Below, in pieces: positions 25,050 through 32,495 of a stretch of 64,000 nucleotides of DNA (its first letter is position 1; each line of letters opens with the position of its first letter). Position numbers and translations under genes: made by a program. Origin of the DNA: JAAOIF01 sp965206195 (GTDB lineage: Bacteria; Pseudomonadota; Gammaproteobacteria; PS1; Pseudothioglobaceae); the NCBI GenBank assembly GCA_965206195.1, contig CBDBIZ010000011.1, positions 434,001-498,000 of the forward strand, written 5' to 3'. The notes beneath the pieces were generated by a model. It did no database searches. It was not told the origin of the DNA and was given only the letters and a program-made list of their open reading frames with translations.

Positions 25050-26261
25050 CTATTTAGTAAATTCAGGGTAAGCTTCCAAACCACATTCTACGATATCAAC
25101 GCCTTCGACCTCTTCTTGTTCAGAGACTCGGATGCCCATTAGTGCTTTGAGTGCTACCCAAAGTGCAAATGACGCACCAAATACCCAGATAAAGATGGTT
25201 GCCGCGCCCGCTAATTGACCCGTAAATAATACCTGCGAGTTAGTCAATGGTACGGCCAATAAGCCCCACAAACCAACCACCCCATGTACAGAAATCGCAC
25301 CGACTGGATCATCAATCTTAAACACCTTGTCTAACATTGAAATTGATAATACCACTAAAACACCGCCAACCGCGCCAATCAAGGTCGCTTGTAGGGCAGT
25401 TGGTGTGTCAGGTCCTGCGGTAATTGCTACTAAGCCAGCCAAAGCCCCATTCAGTGCCATGGTTAAATCTGCCTTACCCCAAAGAAACTTAACCAATAAC
25501 AATGCAGCAATAACACCACCAGCTGCTGCTGCATTGGTATTTAAAAATACCATTGCCACTGCATTTGCGCTTTCTTTACTCGCCATTGCTAAGACTGAAC
25601 CACCATTAAAGCCAAACCAGCCCATCCATAAGATGAATGTGCCTAACGTTGCCATTGGCATATTCGCGCCTGGAATTGCATTTGACGAACCATCTTGATT
25701 GTATTTTCCCTTACGAGCACCCAGCACAATCACACCTGCTAGAGCCGCCGCCGCACCCGCCATATGTACAATACCTGAGCCTGCAAAATCAGCAAAGCCT
25801 AAGTCACCGAGTTTGAACAAACCAAATACTGCTTCGCCATTCCAAGTCCAAGCACCCTCTAGTGGGTAAATAATACCTGTGAACACAACCGCAAATGCAA
25901 AGAATGCAAATAACTTCATCCGCTCAGCCACAGCGCCTGAAACAATGCTCATTGCAGTTGCCACAAACACTACTTGAAAGTAAAAATCTGCTGCGCTAGA
26001 GTAAGTGTCGCCTGCACCGCTAATACCCTCCAAAAGCACACCACCGCCATACATCAACTCATAACCATAAACCATATACATAGTACAAGCAATCGCAAAC
26101 AAACCAATATTCTTGGTTAATATTTCTGCGGTATTTTTACTTCTAACCAGCCCTGCTTCTAACATTGAGAAACCTGCTGCCATCCACATCACCAAAGCAC
26201 CCATTACCAAAAAATAAAAGGTGTCTATCACAAATTGTAGTTCTAAAATTGTATTTTCCAT
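25050..26261 (-). CDS. amtB: Ammonium transporter AmtB, second copy
   Basis: 403-residue Amt-family channel of the inner membrane, complete. Seen: LVMWMAAGFSMLEAGLVRSK, GAVAERMKLFAFFAFAVVF, the pore region GSGIVHMAGAAAALAGVIVL, WMGWFGFNGGSVLAMASKES and the second conserved His in ISVHGVVGLWGLLAVPLTN. Unlike the copy at the window start it has no signal peptide. It follows glnK by 21 bases and precedes the porin, and it should share the structured glnK leader. Confidence 0.96.
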   Translation of the reverse strand: MENTILELQFVIDTFYFLVMGALVMWMAAGFSMLEAGLVRSKNTAEILTKNIGLFAIACTMYMVYGYELMYGGGVLLEGISGAGDTYSSAADFYFQVVFVATAMSIVSGAVAERMKLFAFFAFAVVFTGIIYPLEGAWTWNGEAVFGLFKLGDLGFADFAGSGIVHMAGAAAALAGVIVLGARKGKYNQDGSSNAIPGANMPMATLGTFILWMGWFGFNGGSVLAMASKESANAVAMVFLNTNAAAAGGVIAALLLVKFLWGKADLTMALNGALAGLVAITAGPDTPTALQATLIGAVGGVLVVLSISMLDKVFKIDDPVGAISVHGVVGLWGLLAVPLTNSQVLFTGQLAGAATIFIWVFGASFALWVALKALMGIRVSEQEEVEGVDIVECGLEAYPEFTK

Positions 26262-26282
26262 GTTGCCTCCTTGATTGTGTAT

Positions 26283-26630
26283 TTATAGTGCTACCGAGCC
26301 AGTCTCACCCGTACGAATACGAATCACTTGCTCTAAATTTGTAACGAAAATCTTACCATCGCCAATTTTTCCTTCGCTATCAGACTTGGCAGCATTGGTA
26401 ATTGCATCAAGCGCAGCATCTGCTTGATCTGCCGCTATAGCAATTTCTAATTTAATCTTAGGTAAAAAATCCACCGTATATTCCGCACCACGATAAAGCT
26501 CTGTATGGCCTTTTTGACGACCAAAGCCTTTTACTTCTGTTGCGGTTATGCCTGAAACACCAATTTCTGATAGTGCCTCTCTGACATCATCAAGCTTAAA
26601 TGGCTTAATAATTGCTGTTATCATTTTCAT
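26283..26630 (-). CDS. glnK: PII nitrogen regulatory protein GlnK, second copy
   Basis: 115 residues from MKMITAIIKPFKLDDVREAL, preceded by a strong aaggaggg ribosome site; the frame extends 8 codons upstream but those do not fit the family. Tyr51 (GAEY) for uridylylation and GKIFVTNLEQVIRIRTGE are present. It heads a glnK-amtB-porin operon. Upstream lies a roughly 200-base leader with two hexaloop hairpins and a terminator, so expression is probably controlled by antitermination. Confidence 0.95.
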   Translation of the reverse strand: MKMITAIIKPFKLDDVREALSEIGVSGITATEVKGFGRQKGHTELYRGAEYTVDFLPKIKLEIAIAADQADAALDAITNAAKSDSEGKIGDGKIFVTNLEQVIRIRTGETGSVAL

Positions 26631-26652
26631 ACAACCCTCCTTTTTTAAAAAC

Positions 26653-26736
26653 AAAAAAAGCCAGCCGTCAAGTTTGTAAAAAACAAACTCAACGACTGGC
26701 TTCTATACCAATTAACGCAGCCCCTCTTTGATGCTG
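26653..26736 (-). promoter_or_regulatory. ANTAR-type antiterminator/terminator leader RNA of glnK-amtB
   Basis: Read on the minus strand. Hairpin P1 (26736-26718): cagc, bulged a, tc; loop aaagag; gggctg. A 6-base linker follows. Hairpin P2 (26711-26696): ttggt, loop atagaa, gccag. Both loops are hexamers with A at position 1 and G at position 4, the signature recognised by ANTAR domains. The terminator stem (26702-26658) has 19 pairs around a 7-base loop and continues into seven T. P2 shares gccag with the terminator, so the two exclude each other. No gene lies upstream on this strand, so the terminator can only act on the leader of glnK. Confidence 0.8.
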
Positions 26737-26850
26737 ACGAAAAAAAACGCTTATTTGAAACCTTTTTTTACTCTAAAAATACTAAAAGGTACTCAAATAA
26801 ACGTCAATGTTCCGTGTTAATATCCAACTTTGGAAACTAACTTGTGGGGG

Positions 26851-26879
26851 ATTATAAGGTAGTTTTATAATAAAAGCAA
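26851..26879 (-). promoter_or_regulatory. Candidate promoter of glnK-amtB-porin
   Basis: Minus-strand TTGCTT (26879-26874), a 17-base spacer and a perfect TATAAT (26856-26851). Transcription would start near 26844, giving a leader of about 215 nt that contains the ANTAR-type hairpins. I see no sigma-54 -24/-12 site. The rest of the 26655-27115 gap to bioF holds no other gene. Confidence 0.5.
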
Positions 26880-27115
26880 ACTTTTTTATACGCATCCATA
26901 AACGCGCTGACGCTACTTACATTTTGTCCTATATTTTTTTATTCATGTTAATGATTTCAATTGGTGACATTTTTATGCTAAACAAATGTCAAACCCAAAT
27001 CAATGAGTCTTGAATGAGACAATCAATTCAAATATTCTGCCCTTAGCTCTAAGTATTTATTACTGTAAAATTTATAACTAATACCTACAGGATTTTTAAA
27101 CAGATTTTTACTCTT

Positions 27116-28210
27116 ATGAACTTTGCTAAAACCCTTGTAACACTCAAGCAAAATCACCTATATCGGCAGGTAAAAGTAGTCAACAATGCTATGGTGGATT
27201 TCTGCTCAAACGATTATCTTGGACTTAAAAATCATCCAGCAGTGGTTGAGGCGTTTAAACAAGGGGTGGATAAATATGGCGTGGGTAGTGGCTCATCGCA
27301 TCTAGTTAGCGGGCATACTCAGGCACACCAAGCACTCGAAGAGGCTTTACTAGATTATACTGGACAACAACAAACCTTGCTTTTTTCAACTGGTTATATG
27401 GCAAATTTAGGTGTATTTTCGGCACTTAAAGATGAACTTGATTGGATATTACAAGATAGGCTCAATCATGGCTCATTAATTGATGCTAATCATCTGATTG
27501 GCTTGCCTTTACAGCGCTATTTGCATAATAATGTTACTGCACTTAAAAAAAAAATAGCCAAACAATCAGGACAAGGACTCATTGCTACTGATAGCGTATT
27601 TAGCATGGATGGCGACCAGGCAAATATTGAAAATATTAGCCAAATCGCTGCTGAATCAAGTGCAGTTTTATACCAAGATGATGCTCACGGTTTTGGCGTG
27701 TTTAAACCAAATATTCCTCAAAACTCAATTTACATGGCAACCTTGGGCAAGGCAGCTGGTACGATGGGAGCATTTGTGGCTGGCAATACTGATTTTATTG
27801 AGTTTTTGCTGCAAAAATCACGCCCTTATATTTACACCACAGCAATAGCGCCCGCTTTATGTGTGGCAACACTAAGAAGCCTTGATTTAATTAAACGTGG
27901 CGAGCAAAAATCCAAACTACTATCGAATATTAAGTTTTTTCAAGGGTATTCTCAAATGTTAGCACTGCCTGTATTAAAATCTGTAAGTGCCATTCAGCCG
28001 CTCATCGTTGGTGGTAACAAGCAAGCATTAAACATATCGCAAAAATTGTTAGCAAAAGGCTTTTATATCAGTGCTATTCGCCCACCTACAGTGCCTAAAG
28101 GCACAGCACGCTTAAGAATTACCCTCAACGCTAATCACACGCAAGGACAAATCGAACAATTACTAGAAGCAGTTAAAGACATACTAGAACAAGAACAATC
28201 CATTGAGTAA
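27116..28210 (+). CDS. bioF: 8-amino-7-oxononanoate synthase
   Basis: PLP-dependent alpha-oxoamine synthase joining pimeloyl-thioester and alanine in biotin synthesis. 364 residues. Seen: VDFCSNDYLGLKNHPAV, GVGSGSSHLVSGHTQAHQAL, the cofactor stretch YQDDAHGFGVF and the PLP-lysine region ATLGKAAGTMGAF. It is slightly short for the family but complete. It stands alone here; bioC is at the far end of the window. Distinguished from KBL and ALAS by lack of their N-terminal extensions. Confidence 0.93.
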   Translation: MNFAKTLVTLKQNHLYRQVKVVNNAMVDFCSNDYLGLKNHPAVVEAFKQGVDKYGVGSGSSHLVSGHTQAHQALEEALLDYTGQQQTLLFSTGYMANLGVFSALKDELDWILQDRLNHGSLIDANHLIGLPLQRYLHNNVTALKKKIAKQSGQGLIATDSVFSMDGDQANIENISQIAAESSAVLYQDDAHGFGVFKPNIPQNSIYMATLGKAAGTMGAFVAGNTDFIEFLLQKSRPYIYTTAIAPALCVATLRSLDLIKRGEQKSKLLSNIKFFQGYSQMLALPVLKSVSAIQPLIVGGNKQALNISQKLLAKGFYISAIRPPTVPKGTARLRITLNANHTQGQIEQLLEAVKDILEQEQSIE

Positions 28211-28253
28211 TTTTAACTAGTTCATTACAAAATAATTTTCGCTATTGTTATGC

Positions 28254-28275
28254 AAAATAGGGATGACCCTATTTT
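28254..28275 (+). terminator. Hairpin downstream of bioF, probable terminator
   Basis: A perfect 9-bp stem aaaataggg/ccctatttt around atga, about 45 bases after the bioF stop. The trailing T content is weak, so confidence is moderate. The remaining bases to 28430 show no gene. Confidence 0.5.
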
Positions 28276-28429
28276 AAACCCAAGGTTGTCACTTAATCAA
28301 ATATCATTTCTTGGGCTTGAGCTTCGTTCAAGTTTAAATTTTATCATTCAACCAAAAAATAATAGCTTTGCACAAGTTCAGAAACATCTTGCGCTTAGAG
28401 CTTGAATGGGCGATTTTATATTACCCAGT

Positions 28430-29761
28430 TTAGCGCATTGTGACCAGCTCTTCAGCACTGGTTGGGTGGATGGCAACAGTGTCATCAAATTGTTGTTTGG
28501 TTGCACCCATCTTAATTGCCACTGCAAAGCCTTGCAGCATTTCATCTGCACCATGACCAATAATATGGCAGCCTACCACTTTTTCATCATCGCCTGTACA
28601 AACTAATTTTAAAGCGGTGGTGGTTTTTTGGTCAAGTAAGGCATCTGCCATTGGCGTAAATTCAGCATTATAAATTTTGACTTTGTCAAATTTTTCATTA
28701 GCTTGAGCCTCAGTTAGCCCAATCGTGCCAATCGGTGGATGGGTAAAAACCACAGTAGGAATGTTATGGTAATTCAAATGCCTATCTGTCATATTGTTAT
28801 AAAGTCGATCAGATAAACGTCTGCCAGCAGCGATAGCAACAGGGGTTAGCGGCGCACAACCTGTGACATCGCCGAGTGCAAAAATATTGTCAACATTAGT
28901 AGCTTGAAATTTATCTGTTGGAATAAAACCATATTGATCGGAGGCAATATTTGCATTTTTCAGTCCTAAATTTTGTGTCATTGGATTTCTGCCAACTGCC
29001 CAGATTACCACGTCAAAGCCAGAAAATTCCCCCTGATTAGTGCTGAGAGTTTTGTTTTTTGTAAGGCTTATTACGCTATTATGATAATGAATTTTAATGC
29101 CGTGATTGATGTAATCTTTGCCAAGTACGTCTTGGATTATTACATCAAAACCAGTGAGTAGCTTGCCAGCCCTAGCAAAAATCTCCACTTCAGAGCCGAG
29201 TGCATTTAAAACACCTGCCAGCTCAACGCCAATATAGCCACCACCAACAATGGCAGATTTTTGGGGAAAATCTTGCAATTCAAAAAAACCATCTGAAGTA
29301 ATGCCATGCTCAGCACCATTAATGTTTGGTGTGGCTGGCTCGCCACCTGTTGAAAGCACAATATAATCAGCTGTGTAGAGTTCGTCATTCACAGATACAG
29401 TATTTTTATCAACTAATTGTGCAAAACCGTGAATGTAGTCAATGTTGAGTTTTTCTAAATAACCATCATACCAAGTAGCGATACCGTTGATATGGTTGTC
29501 ACGAGCTGTTTTAAGTTTTTTCCAAGAAAAATCTTTAACCTTAACATCAAAACCAAAGCCTTGCGCATTGTTAATATGCGTTGCAGTATTGGCAGCAAAC
29601 CACATGACTTTTTTAGGCACACAGCCGACATTAACACAAGTCCCTCCAATTTTTTTAGCTTCAATGACTAGACATTTTTTGCCATATTCGCTAGCGCGCT
29701 CAACTGCTGATAAACCGCCAGAGCCCGCACCAATTGCAATCATGTCATAGTGTTTTTTCAT
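28430..29761 (-). CDS. gor: Glutathione reductase-type FAD oxidoreductase
   Basis: 443 residues, class I pyridine-nucleotide disulfide reductase. Seen: FAD motif IGAGSGGLSAVERASEYG, redox-active disulfide GGTCVNVGCVPKK, NAD(P)-binding VGGGYIGVELAGVLNALG, FALGDVTG, and the C-terminal catalytic HPTSAEELV. The WFAANTATHI region after the disulfide and the HPTSAEE end favour glutathione reductase over lipoamide dehydrogenase or mercuric reductase. It is the third gene of katA-EncFtn-gor, an oxidative-defence cluster. Confidence 0.9.
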   Translation of the reverse strand: MKKHYDMIAIGAGSGGLSAVERASEYGKKCLVIEAKKIGGTCVNVGCVPKKVMWFAANTATHINNAQGFGFDVKVKDFSWKKLKTARDNHINGIATWYDGYLEKLNIDYIHGFAQLVDKNTVSVNDELYTADYIVLSTGGEPATPNINGAEHGITSDGFFELQDFPQKSAIVGGGYIGVELAGVLNALGSEVEIFARAGKLLTGFDVIIQDVLGKDYINHGIKIHYHNSVISLTKNKTLSTNQGEFSGFDVVIWAVGRNPMTQNLGLKNANIASDQYGFIPTDKFQATNVDNIFALGDVTGCAPLTPVAIAAGRRLSDRLYNNMTDRHLNYHNIPTVVFTHPPIGTIGLTEAQANEKFDKVKIYNAEFTPMADALLDQKTTTALKLVCTGDDEKVVGCHIIGHGADEMLQGFAVAIKMGATKQQFDDTVAIHPTSAEELVTMR

Positions 29762-29791
29762 GATTTTTGTCTAAATTTTCAAACTTTGTTG

Positions 29792-30076
29792 CTAGTGTGT
29801 TATAGGTTTATCGGTAAAAAGATAATCCTTTAACTCTTGGTCAAAGCGAGCATCTTTACGCCTAATCCACTCCAAAATCATCGTTGCGTGTTCTTTTTCT
29901 TCATCACGATTGTGCGCTAAAATTGCTGATAATTCGCTATCCTGACACGCATCAATACGCTGATTGTACCAATCAATTGCCTCCAATTCCTCCATCAAAG
30001 AGACAATGGCTTTATGCATGTCTTTGGTTGCTTGAGTTAGGTTTTCTTGTGCTTCGTGGTAGCCTTCATTTGCCAT
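29792..30076 (-). CDS. EncFtn-family ferritin-like protein (encapsulated-ferritin type), no targeting peptide
   Basis: 94 residues matching the encapsulated-ferritin domain: two antiparallel helices whose decameric ring forms ferroxidase sites between subunits. The metal residues align as Glu29, Glu30, Glu32, Trp36 (SLMEELEAIDWY) and Glu59, Glu60, His63 (RDEEKEHATMILEWIRR), and the end DYLFTDKPI is typical. In known systems a C-terminal extension with an encapsulin-docking peptide follows; here the protein stops at PITH and no encapsulin shell gene is in the window. It is 4 bases behind katA, suggesting iron handling during peroxide stress. Confidence 0.85.
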   Translation of the reverse strand: MANEGYHEAQENLTQATKDMHKAIVSLMEELEAIDWYNQRIDACQDSELSAILAHNRDEEKEHATMILEWIRRKDARFDQELKDYLFTDKPITH

Positions 30077-30080
30077 AATT

Positions 30081-31547
30081 TTATCCTTGTAAATTTTTCA
30101 TAATATTGGCGACTCTATCTCCATAATCAGCATCTGCTTTTGTAAATTGTGCCAACATTCTTTGTTGTGCCAATGGGCTGGCATGAACCAAACCCTCAGC
30201 AATCGTGGTAGTCAGTTGGTTTTTTCGTGATTCATTCATCAGTCTAAATAAATCCCCTGCTTGGCTGTAATAATCATACGCGCCGACAGTATCAAAGTGC
30301 TTTATCCAGGTATTTTGTTCAACTGGCATAGGCGGCTCTGCAACTGCTGGATTAGGTGTTGGTGCTGCATCGTTAACGGCGTCATTGGGATAGAAATTAG
30401 TTTTGGCTGTTTGAATTTGCTTGCCATCTGCAGGGCAAATACCCGCCATTTTTCCGTCTCTTTGATAATGATTGACAGGGCATTTTGCAGCATTGACGGG
30501 TAGTTGATTGGCGTTCACACCAACGCGATAACGATGTGCGTCAGGATATGCCATTAACCTTGCTTGCAGCATCTTATCGGGTGAAGCACCTATACCTGGA
30601 ACTAAATTACCTGGTGAAAAACAAGCCTGCTCAGTTTCGGCAAAATAGTTTTCAACATTTCGATTAAGTTCAAGTTGCCCCACTTCAATCAAAGGAAAAT
30701 CACCGTGCGGCCAAATTTTGGTGAGATCAAATGGATTAATGTGGTAATTTTTTGCCTGAGCTTCGCTCATGATTTGTACTTTAGCTGTCCAACTTGGGAA
30801 ATTGCCGGCATTAATAGCATTCACTAAATCCTCTTGAGCACCAAACGGACAGGCTTTAGCCGCCTCATCATTGGTCAAATTTTCAATACCTTGGTTGGTT
30901 TTAAAGTGCCATTTAAACCAAACCCGTTCGCCTACATCATTCCAAAAACTAAACGTATGCGAGCTAAAACCGTGCATATTTCGATAACTTTTAGGAATGC
31001 CTCTATCTGACATCAAAATGGTAATTTGATGCAAGGATTGTGGATGATTTCCCCAAAACTCGTAAATTGCCGCTGGGTCAGGCATGTTGGTTTGTGGATT
31101 TTTCTTTTGTGAGTGAATAAAGTCGGGGAAATTAATACCATCTCTTAGAAAAAATACAGGTGTATTATTGCCAACCATATCATAATTGCCTTCATCGGTA
31201 TAAAACTTTAAGGCAAATCCACGTGGATCACGTGCATAATCGCTTGAATCTTGCCCGCCACCAACAGTAGAAAACCGCGCAAAAACCTCAGTTTGTTGTC
31301 CAATATTTTGTAAAAAATTAGCAATAGTTTTATCTTTTAAAGACCTTGTAACCGTGAATGTGCCGTACGCGCCTGTGCCTCGGGCATGTACCACGCGCTC
31401 AGGAATACGCTCACGGTTAAAATGGGCTAATTTTTCAAAGGCATAATGGTTATCAAAAGTCAAAGCGCCATGCTCGCCAACACTCATTGAATTATTGTCG
31501 TCTGCAACGGGCGAACCTGTTGCGTTTGTTAAAGTTTTTTTATTCAT
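30081..31547 (-). CDS. katA: Heme catalase (monofunctional, small-subunit clade)
   Basis: 488 residues. Converts hydrogen peroxide to water and oxygen. Seen: distal His motif RVVHARGTGAYGTF, the Asn region FFLRDGINFPDFIHSQKKNP, and the proximal heme Tyr in RLMAYPDAHRYRVG. NADPH-type small-subunit length. No signal peptide, so cytoplasmic. First gene of a tight katA-EncFtn-gor run; an aaggaaagc ribosome site precedes it. Very secure. Confidence 0.96.
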   Translation of the reverse strand: MNKKTLTNATGSPVADDNNSMSVGEHGALTFDNHYAFEKLAHFNRERIPERVVHARGTGAYGTFTVTRSLKDKTIANFLQNIGQQTEVFARFSTVGGGQDSSDYARDPRGFALKFYTDEGNYDMVGNNTPVFFLRDGINFPDFIHSQKKNPQTNMPDPAAIYEFWGNHPQSLHQITILMSDRGIPKSYRNMHGFSSHTFSFWNDVGERVWFKWHFKTNQGIENLTNDEAAKACPFGAQEDLVNAINAGNFPSWTAKVQIMSEAQAKNYHINPFDLTKIWPHGDFPLIEVGQLELNRNVENYFAETEQACFSPGNLVPGIGASPDKMLQARLMAYPDAHRYRVGVNANQLPVNAAKCPVNHYQRDGKMAGICPADGKQIQTAKTNFYPNDAVNDAAPTPNPAVAEPPMPVEQNTWIKHFDTVGAYDYYSQAGDLFRLMNESRKNQLTTTIAEGLVHASPLAQQRMLAQFTKADADYGDRVANIMKNLQG

Positions 31548-31560
31548 TGTTGCTTTCCTT

Positions 31561-31794
31561 TTATTGCAAATATTGTTCTAATTCATCAACACTAACCTGT
31601 TCACCAATCATAAAAATTTGTGATGTACTACTTTTGTCACTTACTGTTCTTAATCAACGAGGCAATGCGGTTTTTAATTCTACCATTTTAATATATTCAA
31701 TGGACAATATTAGCCCTAATGAATAGTAAGGTTGTTGAAAATTACTTGGTTTCCAAACTCCGCTTGATAACAGGAAAGATACAAAAGTAGCGTC
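31561..31794 (-). pseudogene. Gene remnant upstream of katA, interrupted by TGA
   Basis: A 78-codon frame with one internal TGA (31654-31656). Readable parts are SGVWKPSNFQQPYYSLGLI, EYIKMVELKTALPR, then after the stop RTVSDKSSTSQIFMIGEQVS and VDELEQYLQ. The SGVW segment and the IFMIGEQVSVDELEQ end recall the C-terminal domain of CobW/G3E metal-chaperone GTPases; the second part could equally resemble ExbD. No start codon and no GTPase core remain. Family call is tentative; a decayed gene is likely. Confidence 0.35.
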
Positions 31795-31802
31795 TTAAAA
31801 AT

Positions 31803-32453
31803 TTAAAAAATTGATAATATTAACTCGCCGAGCGTGAATAAGTAGCCTTGTAAGGTAGTAACCACAGGGGAAATTACCGTTTGAAAGACGCCGACAAATA
31901 ATAAACCTAACAAAATAAATAACCCATACGGCTCTAATCGATCATACTGATAAGCCAAATTTCTAGGTAGTAGTGAACTCATTACACGCCCGCCATCAAG
32001 CGGTGGCAAGGGCAGTAAATTAAGCACTGCCAAAACCAGATTAATCTGTATGCCAACTTTGCCCATATTGGCTAAAAAACCAACATTTATGCCAATGCCG
32101 ATTAAAATCACTATTAGCCATAAAAATGCCATGATAAAGTTAGAGGCTGGCCCTGCAACTGCCACCCACAGCATGTCTTTTTTTGGATTTCTGAGTGCAT
32201 TAAAATTAATCGGCACAGGTTTGGCATAACCAAAGATAAATCCCGAGCTGAAGTATAAAACTGTTGGGATTAAAATTGTGCCAATGGGGTCAATATGTTT
32301 GCTTGGATTGAGTGTGATTCTGCCCATCATCCATGCCGTTCTATCGCCGAGTTTGAGTGCCATCCAGCCGTGTGCAGTTTCGTGTACAGTAATGGCAAAA
32401 AGCACTGGAATTGCATAAATTAAAATTGTTTGAATGTTTAGACTCTCAAGCAT
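31803..32453 (-). CDS. Membrane-bound M50-type zinc metalloprotease (site-2 protease homologue)
   Basis: 216 residues with about five or six membrane helices. Seen: zinc motif HETAH within FAITVHETAHGWMALKLGD, and the second metal motif NLLPLPPLDGGRV. RITLNPSKHIDPIGTILIP is the family block between them. This compact group (YwhC-like) lacks a PDZ domain, unlike RseP. Its substrate is unknown. It is divergent from proS across 42 bases. Confidence 0.88.
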   Translation of the reverse strand: MLESLNIQTILIYAIPVLFAITVHETAHGWMALKLGDRTAWMMGRITLNPSKHIDPIGTILIPTVLYFSSGFIFGYAKPVPINFNALRNPKKDMLWVAVAGPASNFIMAFLWLIVILIGIGINVGFLANMGKVGIQINLVLAVLNLLPLPPLDGGRVMSSLLPRNLAYQYDRLEPYGLFILLGLLFVGVFQTVISPVVTTLQGYLFTLGELILSIF

Positions 32454-32495
32454 AGGTAAAATTACTAGCAGTTAAAAAATCAATCTCTATTTTAT

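Noticed and set aside
26658..26702. The glnK-leader hairpin as a terminator for something on the plus strand
   Set aside because: On the plus strand no T run follows, and no plus-strand gene lies upstream; the T run exists only in the glnK direction.
26641..26760. A glutamine riboswitch (glnA motif) in the glnK leader
   Set aside because: I could not find the conserved glnA-motif core; the paired hexaloops with A1/G4 plus terminator explain the structure better.
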